A stretch of 64,000 nt of DNA from Valencia hispanica (Eukaryota > Chordata > Actinopteri > Cyprinodontiformes > Valenciidae). How positions within the stretch are numbered: the stretch's first letter is position 1; each line of letters begins with the position of its first letter. The stretch covers positions 49,566,224-49,630,223 of the forward strand of contig OY747713.1 in the NCBI GenBank assembly GCA_963556495.2, written 5' to 3'. The notes below the pieces were generated by a model that saw only the letters and a list, made by a program, of their open reading frames with translations, ran no database searches and was not told where the DNA came from. The position numbers and the translations under genes were made by a program. Shown piece by piece: positions 23,484 to 31,915 of this stretch.

Positions 23484-23682
23484 TGGGGCTTCGCGTGGTG
23501 CAGTGGTCTAATACGGGCACGCCATGTTCAGAGGCCTTAGCCCTCGATGTGGTCGTCCCGGGTTCAACTCCGGCCCGTGGACATTTGCCAAGTCTCTCCC
23601 CCCACTTATCTCCCTTTTCTGTAACCTGTCCACTGTCAATAAAGGCCACTGTGGCCACAAAACCTTAAAATAATAAAAGTAA
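23484..23682 (+). mobile_element. tRNA-derived SINE with 16-bp target duplication
   Basis: The head has the two internal RNA polymerase III promoter boxes of a tRNA gene: A box about TGGTGCAGTGG and B box GGTTCAACTCC. The body ends CTGTCCACTGTCAATAAAGG with an A-rich tail. ATAAAGCTGCAGACTT at 23468-23483 and ATAAAGCTGCATACTT at 23683-23698 form the duplication (15 of 16). It is inserted in the hAT element, so it is younger than that insertion. Confidence 0.85.
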
Positions 23683-24027
23683 ATAAAGCTGCATACTTAA
23701 AAAAAAAAAAAGATTATCAATCGACATGCCTTGATATTATTCTTATAGGCAGGGCCTCATTTATCATTTTAAGCTTTAGATAATAGGCCTATTTGACGGG
23801 AATTTCAAACATTTGTTCAGTAAATTGAAAACCTGCTGGTCACGTTGTCCGGTGCCATTTTTTTCTAGTGGAAACCCTGATGTGTGACTTTTGAATAATG
23901 TCGGGCTGTAATCGGGTTTGGGCTTTAATAAGCTATCAATCAAAATATACTCTTCGGGCTCGGGCTGAATTCTCTCGGGCTGGGTTGGGCCCACCTTTTA
24001 AGGTCTAGTCTAATCGGTACAGCTCTA

Positions 24028-24494
24028 GTCTGTACTGCAGCACTGAACCGACTACTAATGTTAAACCCAATTAAAACCAATGTCGAAAAAATTTCAGAAT
24101 TCCATAAATTAAACCAAAAAAACCTGTCAGGTGTCTTCCCCCAGGCATTAAAAACAGCAGTTATTAAATAACTGCTAAAGAAGAATAATCTAGGCAACAT
24201 GTTAATGCAGAACTATAGGCCAATCTCTAATCTTCCATTCATCAGTAAGATCACAGAAAAAACTGTGTTTCAGCAGTTAAACAGCTGACCAAGTGCTTTG
24301 ATGTTTTTCAGTCTGGTTTCCGTGCTCACCACAGCACTGAGACTGCCCTCGTCAAAGTTTTCAATGACATACAGAAATACAGACTGTGGTAGAATCGAAG
24401 TGCTTGTTCTGTTGGACCTCAGTGCAGGATTTCACAATGTTGATCATGATACATTATTGAAACAACTGGAGAGCTGGGTTGGACTCTCTGGTAC
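24028..24494 (+). pseudogene. L2-type LINE linker and N-terminal RT
   Basis: Continuation of the split LINE. Visible peptides include [52 protein letters not shown] and [20 protein letters not shown], all core L2/CR1 RT blocks, with stops and a frameshift between them. It ends at CTGGTAC where the second LTR element starts. About 210 bp of RT present in the copy at 51563-51772 is missing here. Confidence 0.8.
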
Positions 24495-24748
24495 TGTCAG
24501 AGCCTCTGGGCTCTGCCCCTAGTTATTATTACCTGCACCTGTTTCCCTGATCAGTCTCACCTGTTTCTCCTTACCTATTCTGTTATTTAAAATCCGGTGG
24601 GTGCTTTATTCCAGGTCGGATCATTGTTATGTTGTTCTTCCTCATTGTTGTTGTTGCGGTGACTCCATCCTCTGCAATAAATTCTCCTTTACCTTTTAAT
24701 CCATGTCTGCGACTGGGTCAGTCATTAATCTAACACCACATCCTGACA

Positions 24749-24761
24749 GAATGATTTGACC
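24749..24761 (+). promoter_or_regulatory. Candidate self-priming primer-binding site
   Basis: GAATGATTTGACC directly follows the LTR and lacks the TGG expected for a tRNA primer. Its complement occurs in the LTR at 24614-24625. The two mismatches are both explained by C to T change. The same site in the element at 38053-39661 is a perfect match. Confidence 0.65.
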
Positions 24762-24767
24762 ATAAAT

Positions 24768-25694
24768 ATGGACCCAGCAGATGATCAACTGGCTGAACTT
24801 CTGGCTGGCCTCATCTGGGACCAGCTGGACACGATCTCCACCCTCCCATCACACTGGATTCGCCTGGAGGAGATTGAGGCGCTCTGCCAGCTTCTGCCTC
24901 TGCTGCAGCTGATCCTCGCCCCTCGGGATGGTGAGGATCTTTAGGTGGAGGTAGACGAGACTCACCGGACGCCCAGAGAATGGACGACCTGTGCTGGGAG
25001 GTGGTCTGCTTTCCCAGCAGTCCATCCACCGGCGGATCTCCTCCTCAAGCTTGTCTGGGACTGCCGGCGGGACACCTCCACCATTACTCCTCCCTGGAAG
25101 TGTCTGGCGGAGATTGAAATGCTCTGCCAGCTTCTGCCTCTGCTACGGTCGATTCTCGGCCCAATAGAGCTGGCTGGTCTGACACCGGAAGCGGAAAAGC
25201 ACACCAAGGAGGCCATGGAGCAGATGTCAGGTACTGAGAGGCAATTCGCTCCTCCAGCAGCCAGCGCAGCACCGCTTTCAGTCGACTCAGGCTGCAGCTT
25301 CCTCCCTCTAGCTGCGCTGGTTGCCCCGCTCTCGGGCTGGTCAGAGCTGGAGGAGGAGAAGCAGGATACGGACTCAGATCAACCCACCTACATCATTCAC
25401 TACTCCACAATCGGCTACATCTCTGTTAATCCCGGCATTTCCAGGTCCAAGGAGCTCCTGGAGCAGCCGGATTTCCACATGGCCACAAGACAGGCCTACT
25501 GCACTCCTGGTCAAGGCCCACACAGACACGGGTGGCCTCCTCCACGTCGTCGCAAAAGGAAGCGCAGTCGAGGACAATCTGTTTCCCGGGTAGCAGATCG
25601 AGCTGCCCGTTCTCGACCACTTCGTCCCGCTTCTGCATGTGCACCAGCCACTCCCACCTCTGCATCACTCAGCTCTTCCGTCAATCGTCATTAG
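24768..25694 (+). pseudogene. Gag-like ORF with an in-frame stop and an 80-residue duplication
   Basis: The frame starts at ATG 24768 (MDPADDQLAELLAG), seven bases after the primer site. A single TAG at 24942-24944 interrupts an otherwise open frame of about 309 codons. Two segments repeat with a 240-bp period: both contain EIE, then ALCQLLPLL or MLCQLLPLL. The C-terminal half is proline-, serine- and basic-rich (RRRKRKRSRGQS). It resembles gag N-termini of fish Ty3/gypsy-type elements only in its MDPA start and helical character; no CCHC knuckle, protease or polymerase is seen. Confidence 0.5.
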
Positions 25695-25887
25695 CTCCTG
25701 CTGGGCGCATTCCATCCATGTCAGGCCCTGGTCCCATTCCATTCAGCTCAGTACCTGTCCGCTTCCCACTTCTTCCCTCCTCCTCAGTCTGCTCCACTCT
25801 GGCTCCAGACTGCTCCGCTCCAGTTCCGGTCTATCCAGCTTCAGTCTGCTCTGCTCCTGCCTCAGTCAGTCCAGCTCTACAATACGA

Positions 25888-26664
25888 TGTCACCAGGTGA
25901 TGCTGAACCCATCCAAACCCTAAGTAAATGCATCGAGCAAATCAATGGATAGTTGTTCCATAACTTTCTTCAGCTGAACAGAAACAAAACAGAAGTAATT
26001 ACTTTTGGACCTAAAGAGGAACAATCAAGAGTCAGTACACAGCTTCAGTTAATACAGGTAGAAAATACCGATCAGGCCCAAACTTTAGGTGTAGTAATGG
26101 ACCTGAACCTCCAGGGTCACATAAAGGCAATAACAAGGTCAGCCTTCTATCACCTGAAGAACATTTCTGGGATTAAAGGACTGATGTTGCAACAGGACCT
26201 TGAAAAACTCATCCATACGTTTATCTTTAGTCAGATTGATTACTGCAGCGGTGTCCTCACAGGTCTGCCTAAAAAGTCAATCAGACAGCTGCAGCTGATC
26301 CAGAACACTGCTGCCCGTGTCCTCACTGGAACCCGGAAAGTAGAGCACATCACCCCAGTTCTAAAGTCCTTACACTGGCTCCCTTTAGCTCAGAGAATAG
26401 ACTTCAAAATAATTGTACTAGTTTATATATCATTAAATGGCTTAGCACCAAAGTATGTTGAAGATTTACTGTTACTATACCAACCCCCCAAGACCACTCA
26501 GGTCCTCATATTCCAGTCTACTCAACATCCCTAGAAATAGAACCAAACAGAGAAGCTGGAGAAGCTTCAATGCTCATCTAATCTGGAACAAACTTCCAGA
26601 CAACTGCAAAGCTGCTGAAACACTGAATTATTTTAAATCACAACTAAAAGCTCATCTGTTTTAA
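25888..26664 (+). pseudogene. L2-type LINE RT C-terminus
   Basis: The LINE resumes with MSPGDAEPIQ-like sequence and [20 protein letters not shown]. It continues to [54 protein letters not shown] and [17 protein letters not shown]. The final block IWNKLPDNCKAAETLNYFKS lies in another frame (26455-26664). The catalytic YADD block is in the deleted part, so this copy cannot encode RT. Confidence 0.8.
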
Positions 26665-26844
26665 ACTGCCTTTGAGTAATGTTTTCATATATCATATGTT
26701 TTGTGTGTGCTTCTTGCTTTATTGCTGTTTTTAGTTTATATCCTTTGTCTGTTTTACTACTATTTTTATTTTACCCCCTGATCATGTAAAGCACCTTGAA
26801 TTACCTTGTTGTTGAAAGTGTGCAATACAAATAAAATTGCCGTG

Positions 26845-27229
26845 TCTAATGTTAGTGCTAAACGGCATAATATACATTTTATTATTTTAAAACTTATTTT
26901 ACACTTTTATTTTAATGCATTGGAATCTCACATTGTCCCACGTTTATTTGTTTTTTTTTGGGATCGGGTCACTATAGGTACCAGGCAGGCAACAGCGGCC
27001 ATTTTATTATTTCACCACCTGGAAAACAGTGATTACTTTTAAAGAGCAGTTACACAGACTTTTAAAGTTAGGCTATTGTAAACCTTATACATCAAGTAAG
27101 ATATTTGCTTACTCTGCTATTGTTATCCATTATACTAAAACTAGCTTTTAGGCTAACATTAGCGTTTTAGCTATAGACACATTGAAAGTTATTGTTTTCA
27201 TCTGGGTAATTTCGCGCATGCGCACAACA
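26845..27229. other. Intron without recognised features
   Basis: Sequence between the LINE 3' end and the THAP element. It contains GCTAACATTAGC-like words that recur up to 29130, but no gene. Confidence 0.4.
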
Positions 27230-28251
27230 CTGGAGGGCAAAAAGACCTAACAACGCTACACAGAGCCGTGACGCCGCGGTTCAACTACTCCGCTGACAAA
27301 ATGAACCCGGCTAATACAAGTATTACCATTTCAGATAAATATCTGCTTCCTGAGCATTAAAGTGTGTCTATCAATTCCACATATTGACATAAGTAGCAGG
27401 CTGCGTCTCGCACTGCACCTAATTCTTGAGAATTCCACTAGGGGGCAGAGCACACAACCCGGAACGGATAGAGTGCCAGATTTGTAGGGCAGAAGAAAAA
27501 TGATACATGGTGACCATAGAGGACATCTTTAGCTGATTAATTTTCATGTTACAACATAAAAAAGATGGCAGCAGAGTCGTAGAAGGTGTGTAAGACCATA
27601 TTTACCGCTAATGTTGATTGTTTTCCAAGTGCTTTTGCCAACTTTGACCCAGTGCACCTTCGGGCGGTCATATAGCGCTCTACACTCCTCCCTACTGGTT
27701 AATCACATATTGCAGCGTATGAACGTGTCGCGTTAATTTCAGATGCACAAAAGACACATCAAACAAACACAAGTTATGCGAGGCAGCCATGGCAGATTAA
27801 AAGCAAGTATATTTAAGCCCTTAGTTTTCCATGGTGACTATGCTGGCAGTAGATCTAGCTTTGCAAATGCGGGTAGGTTATTTTAAATAATTAAAATCTT
27901 CTTATGGAATTACGTACGTTATAAATATATGTACTATAAACGTCAACATACCTCCAATGAAGTGAACTGAGCAGATCCTGTCATGAGTCTTTGGCTGCCA
28001 GGATCTGGATGGATCATCCACTGTAACCCTCTTAATGGCTGTTAACCACTGCCGTCGGCGTATTTTGTCAGCTGGAAACCTATGAAACTTCAAATCACAT
28101 TTTTTTTCTCCTATTTGTACAGCCTACAGCACTGTAAGTGTTAGCCATGCTGATATATATTGATTTCCATGCTATTTAGCACAGAATATTGAGATCTGAC
28201 CGCTAATAACAACTATAGTCAATGGGCGTGATCAGTCTTTTTGCCCTCCAG
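27230..28251 (-). mobile_element. Possible THAP-type DNA transposon relic
   Basis: CTGGAGGGCAAAAAGAC at 27230-27246 is repeated perfectly in inverted orientation at 28235-28251 (17 of 17). The interior encodes a THAP domain on the minus strand. THAP domains are the DNA-binding part of P-element-type transposases and of some Kolobok-type elements, so an inverted-repeat element carrying one is a plausible transposon relic. I found no convincing target duplication, and the rest of any transposase is missing. Confidence 0.5.
27952..28148 (-). pseudogene. THAP zinc-finger domain exon with splice donor
   Basis: Reading leftward from ATG at 28148, the exon encodes MANTYSAVGCTNRRKKCDLK and on through FHRFPADK, QWLTAIKR, SWQP and ICSVHFIGG. 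This is a THAP domain: C-x4-C, the FP and W positions, and C-x2-H. The first zinc ligand is Tyr rather than Cys (position 5), so the zinc site is probably broken. It ends at a consensus donor, GAG followed by GTATGT (27946-27951), so it looks like the first coding exon of an intron-containing gene. Downstream exons were not found. Confidence 0.7.
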
Positions 28252-28499
28252 GCAGAAGCCGGGGGGCGGGAGCTTGGGTGCGTGATGTCGCGTTTCAACG
28301 TGTCCATACACAACAGCTAAAATTAACATAATGAATGGATTGAGTTATTGTTAACAAACAGTTTAGTGTTTGCCAACATGGTATCTCTAGCATTTAAGCT
28401 AACATTAACATTAGTTATTAAATTAGTTTTTAAATCCCTGAGCCAGGGATTTAAAAAGGCTAAACAACCTGATAAAGAAGTCTGGTTCTGTTCTTGGGA
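28252..28499. other. Intron without recognised features
   Basis: Short unassigned stretch between the inverted-repeat element and a LINE 3' fragment. Confidence 0.4.
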
Positions 28500-28775
28500 C
28501 AACTGTGGAAAATCTGGAGATGATGATGCAAAGAAGGATTCTTCATAAAATCAAAAAAATGATGGACAACCCTGAGCATCCTCTTCATGAGACAGTCATA
28601 CAACAACAGAGCGTCTTCAGTCGGAGGCTTCTTCAGTTTCGCTGCAATACAGACCGCTACAGGAAATCCTTCCTGCCCATAGCCATCATCATCTACAACT
28701 CATTAAAGAATTAATTATATGAGCTATACCAACACTCTGGGATCAATAAAGTATTTTTTAATTTGAATTTGAATT
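28500..28775 (+). mobile_element. LINE 3' terminal fragment
   Basis: The peptide VFSRRLLQFRCNTDRYRKSF followed by LPIAIIIYNSLKN matches the C-terminal end common in certain fish LINEs. It is followed by GGGATCAATAAAGTATTTTT and a TTTGAA-repeat tail. The first 25 bases of the window carry the same tail. Confidence 0.6.
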
Positions 28776-28924
28776 TAGGCTAACATTAGCATTCTTGCTA
28801 ATCTTAACCAACATTTGCATTTTACGAACATTTTATTACATTTTATTATTTTATTATTATATAGGTCATTTTTAACATACTGAATGGATTGAGTTATTGT
28901 TAACCAACATGTGAGTGTTTGCCA

Positions 28925-29085
28925 ACATGCTACCACTAGCATTTTTGCTAATACTAGCATTTTTGCCCATATTGGTGTTATAGCTCATTTCTAACCAATA
29001 TATTAATATATTGGTTAGAAATGATCTATAAGCCCATATACCAATATGGGCTAAAATACTAGTATTAGCGAAAATGCTACTGCCT
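28925..29085. repeat. Large imperfect palindrome around 29004
   Basis: A perfect 36-bp palindrome at 28987-29022 (left half ATTTCTAACCAATATATT) sits at the centre of arms of about 75 bp. Both arms carry CCCATATTGGT and GCTAATACTAG in mirror order; the right arm has a small insertion. The surrounding sequence repeats TAACATTAGCATTTT-like words. It could extrude a cruciform. Confidence 0.75.
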
Positions 29086-29439
29086 TTTAGCCTTTTAGCT
29101 AACATTAGGAATTTAGCTCATTTTAGGTAACACTGGCATTTTAGCTAATCTCTGTTTATTACACTTCTTCTGCAATTCAAATACTTCAGCTATTTTCTGT
29201 AAAGATATTCATCTTACAGCATTCACGCTTAATTTTCATAGGAAATGCAACTTTAAAAAAAAATATTTAGTTTAACTTTATTCTCTATTTTCTTTGTTTG
29301 CTGGATCCATACCAATGTTACCGCCAGTTCTCCTTTCCCGTGCATTGCAGTATTTCCAGGTTGCAATATTTTTTATCATAATTAATTTGATTTTTTTAAT
29401 ACTCCATAACGAATATAATTGAAAATGTAGCAAAGAAAA
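29086..29439. other. Intron without recognised features
   Basis: AT-rich intron following the palindrome; nothing recognised. Confidence 0.4.
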
Positions 29440-29585
29440 AAATACTTAAAAGAAAACATACTTAAGTAAAAGTAAATTGTAGAGTTTAAAAATGACTTCA
29501 AAAAGTACAATTACACAAAAAACCTACTCAATTACAGTAATGCAAGTAAATGTAATTCTTTATATAATACTTTCCACCTCTGCCT
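29440..29585. repeat. Right terminus of a fish interspersed repeat
   Basis: ACTTAAGTAAAAGTAAATTG, then TACTCAATTACAGTAATGCA, ends TACTTTCCACCTCTG. This is the inverted counterpart of the end at 11753. The family is not named here. Confidence 0.5.
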
Positions 29586-29817
29586 TTTGTTCTATTGCAC
29601 CATACCACTCTGCCTCTGTCAGCTTCTCCTTTTTGCTCACACACCACAGTTAGCCATATATTCAACTAACTTACCTGATTATTACATTTTAAACATATTC
29701 AAAAGAATCATAGGCTAAATCACGAAAGCTCACTTTAAACATCACCTTATTTCCTAGTTTTTATTATCATTGGTCACCATTATTCATTAGTTCTCTTTTT
29801 TCCTCTTCTACTATAGT

Positions 29818-29975
29818 AGAAGAGAAAAGTAGCAGAGTGAAGAAAAGTGGTCAGTCTGTCCTCCAGCAGTCTAAGCATATAGCAGCATAACTACAGAGAT
29901 TGTTCTGGATGACCTAAGCCACTCTAACTATAAGCTTTATCAAAGGAAAGTTTTAAGCCTGGCCTTAAAAGCATA
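29818..29975 (-). mobile_element. Short LINE fragment
   Basis: About 155 bases closely match 43055-43205, part of the C-terminal coding region of the LINE at 42497-44370 (shared CTGTCCTCCAGCAGTCTAAG, then GTTTTAAGCCTGGCCTTAAA). Neither end of the element is present. Confidence 0.75.
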
Positions 29976-30243
29976 TTATTATATCCTAACCACTGTAAAT
30001 ATTATTGACAAATGGATTTAGAGAGATGGTGAGGGTCTTAAACCCCAGATATACACCCCCATCAGTTCTGCCTACTGTGTCAACCATAGTATCATACCCC
30101 ACCACTTAGAAATTGATAGGGGAATAGATAAGAAATTTGATTGACAGGCAGATCTGACATTGACATTGATATTGATAAAAAAAACAATCTATCAAATCCC
30201 ATCCCTACTTCTAACTCAAAGAATTAAAGATCATCATCAAAGA
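29976..30243. other. Intron without recognised features
   Basis: Unassigned intron between a LINE fragment and the solo LTR. Confidence 0.4.
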
Positions 30244-30248
30244 TTAAA

Positions 30249-30966
30249 TGTCATGGTCTTTGGATTTTTGTGCAGCAAGTTTAAGTTTTTCCTTCCACTT
30301 GGTTTTCTTCCCCTTTTTACCCCAAGGTGCCCTCTTGTGTTGCTCCTCCTGTTTGTGTCTTAAGTTAGTAGTTTTCCTTCAGTGTAATTATATTTTTGTA
30401 TTCTGGCACTCCCTGGGTTCTGTAGATGTTTTTCACCTTTGTCTATGTTCACCTTCCCATTTGTGTTTCCTTTTATCTCTTTATTTAATTCCTCCTTCTG
30501 TTCTCCAGTGTGTCCTTACGTTTCCCTTAGTTTCTTAAGAATCCTTTCTAGTTTCTTTAGTCTTCTGTCTCCTAGCCATTCTACCTTCCATCCCAGCTGC
30601 TAATCACTTCCACCTGCTCACTCCCCGTCAGCTGCAACCGCTTCCCTTAATTAGTCCTGCTCCTTCTCTGTTCCACTCTTCACTCTCCTCCTCAGTATAA
30701 ATTCGGTTCTCATTCAGTCACAACTCGCTGGTTCGTCGTCATCCTTTCCTGTTCGGTCCCTTGCTTCCCTGCCGTCTTTCTTCCCCGCCGTCTTTCTTCC
30801 CCGCCTGATTCCTACCTTCCTTGTTGCCCGTCTGGTTCCTGTTTCCCCGTTTTGCTGCCTTTTGATCCTCCTGAGTTATGTAAGTTCCTTGTCCTTGTTT
30901 TCATTAAACCATTTTATTTTACGTTACTCTGCTGCATTTGGGTCCTTATAACCTTAAAACATGACA
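30249..30966 (+). mobile_element. Solo LTR with 5-bp target duplication
   Basis: The 718-bp unit begins TGTCATGGTC and ends AACATGACA (inverted TGTCATG/CATGACA ends). It is flanked by TTAAA at 30244-30248 and 30967-30971. Inside are TATAAATT at about 30696 and a T- and C-rich downstream part with CATTAAACC before the end. No internal region or second LTR is present, so it probably arose by LTR-LTR recombination. The orientation is inferred from the TATA position. Confidence 0.8.
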
Positions 30967-30971
30967 TTAAA

Positions 30972-31295
30972 TTCTAAAAAATTAGGCAAAACATGCAAAA
31001 GGGTCGTCAGGTTGAAAAGTTTGGTTGTTGTAATGACAAAGATAAAGAATTTATATCTAAATCTGCCAGAGATGTAAATATATTTAGGTTTAAGTCCAGC
31101 AAGAATGATGTTGCTAATAAAAAACTTGAGTCTTTATAGTCTTTTAATAGTCTGTTTCCAATCGGCTGCAGACTGTATGCCTCCACCTCAGCAGCATAAC
31201 TAATACATGTAGGGTACTTTGTGTGTGTTTGTACTTACTGTTTTTGTATTTGGTGACATGAAGCTGACACTTCATCTGCCCTCGTGTGTCATCAG
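30972..31295 (+). other. 3' end of the 22.95-kb thsd7a intron
   Basis: Intron ending CTTCATCTGCCCTCGTGTGT then CATCAG at 31290-31295. This is a normal acceptor with a pyrimidine-rich stretch. Confidence 0.6.
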
Positions 31296-31477
31296 GTACA
31301 CCTGGAAAACCACAGAGTGGACAGAATGTAGGGTGGACATGTTGCTGAGCCAGCAGGACCGTCGACGTGGAAACCTGACAGGCTTGTGTGGAGGTGGAAT
31401 CCAGACACGTGAGGTCTATTGTGTGCAGGCCAGCATTGTTGCTACACCTAATCTCAGTTCGCTAAGGAGTAAAGAAG
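31296..31477 (+). CDS. thsd7a: thsd7a internal exon (start of next TSP1 repeat)
   Basis: This exon continues the thsd7a reading frame directly from 8344: two bases there plus the first base here form one codon, then YTWKTTEWTECRVDMLLSQQ, then LCGGGIQTREVYCVQ and LRSKE. The W-x-x-W-type start and CGGGIQTREVYC are TSP1-repeat signatures, and ECRVD-LLSQQD-RRGN is close to vertebrate THSD7A, which is why I prefer it over thsd7b. GNLTG supplies a possible N-glycosylation site. The donor is GTAACT at 31478, leaving one base of the next codon (phase 1). The following exon is not in the window. Confidence 0.88.
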
Positions 31478-31758
31478 GTAACTTTCCCACTTTTTTTGGT
31501 CTCTGTTGTCCTTATTATGCAATATTCAGTTGATCTTGCTGTGTTATTTGGCATTAGAGACTATTAACCATTTCAAAGTGGTGAACGACTGGAAAGTAGA
31601 ATGAAAATGATACATTTCATGCAACCAGTTGTTGCATGCAACCAATTGTCAGCAATTGAACAAACAATTTTTTTTAATCATAGTAGGCCACCATAAATAA
31701 TTTAGGCCCCCTCAGAAAATGTGTCTTCAGCCAGTCGGCCTTCTCAGTGAGAACGGTC
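31478..31758 (+). other. Start of the next thsd7a intron
   Basis: Begins with the donor GTAACT. A short TTGCATGCAACCA repeat lies at about 31630-31650. No other feature. Confidence 0.5.
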
Positions 31759-31915
31759 CAGGGGTCTCATTTATAAAGCTTGTTTACGCACAAAACGGGG
31801 TCTGAAAACTACGTAAGCAACTTTCTACGCAAAGTTAAAAACGTGATGGAAAAATGTGCGCAACTTTAAGCACACTAAGTATCTTGCTTACGCACTTTGT
31901 GGACACAGAGGACAC
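31759..31915. repeat. PIF/Harbinger-like terminus (fragment)
   Basis: GGGGTCTCATTTATAAAGCT, followed by TACGCACAAAAC and TTACGCACTTTG, resembles the ends of fish PIF/Harbinger elements. No right end was found, so only one terminus is claimed. Confidence 0.4.

Larger units (their letters stand above)
23116..24027. mobile_element. hAT-type nonautonomous DNA transposon
   Basis: The ends are inverted (TAGAGCTGAAGAT and TAGAGCTGTACC read inward) and flanked by GTCTGTAC at 23108-23115 and 24028-24035, an 8-bp target duplication as in hAT elements. The interior has GGGCC repeats (23144-23177) and GGGCTCGGGC blocks near both ends. It sits inside the L2 linker and carries a SINE at 23484-23682. No transposase is encoded. 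Confidence 0.85.
24495..25887 (+). mobile_element. Short LTR retrotransposon of self-priming layout, 3' LTR lost
   Basis: A 254-bp LTR (24495-24748) starts TGTCAGAGCC and ends CATCCTGACA. It contains TTTAAAA at 24586-24592 and AATAAA. The base after the LTR starts GAATGATTTGACC (24749-24761), complementary in 10 of 12 core positions to GGTCGGATCATT at 24614-24625, 28 bases downstream of the TATA-like motif. A gag-like frame follows. No 3' LTR is present: the element stops at about 25887 in LINE sequence, with a shared CAGCTCTAC at the junction, suggesting a deletion that took the 3' LTR and part of the LINE. Confidence 0.75.
20572..26844 (+). mobile_element. L2-type LINE split by three nested insertions
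   Basis: The host LINE is 5'-truncated within the endonuclease and runs to its 3' end. Its pieces are 20572-21405, 22887-23115, 24028-24494 and 25888-26844. They are interrupted by an LTR element (21406-22886), a hAT element (23116-24027) and a second LTR element (24495-25887). Rejoining evidence is direct for the first two: the LINE sequence resumes with a 5-bp and an 8-bp target duplication. The 3' end shows TAAAGCACCTTGAATTACCT and AATAAAATTGCC, as in other copies here. Confidence 0.85.

Noticed and set aside
23484..23682. A tRNA gene, because A- and B-box-like motifs are present
   Set aside because: It has a SINE body, an A-rich tail and a target duplication, and does not fold as a complete tRNA by eye.
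24945..25694. A host gene encoding a 249-residue protein
   Set aside because: It is in frame with the MDPA start of the LTR element, follows its LTR and primer site, and repeats the upstream segment.
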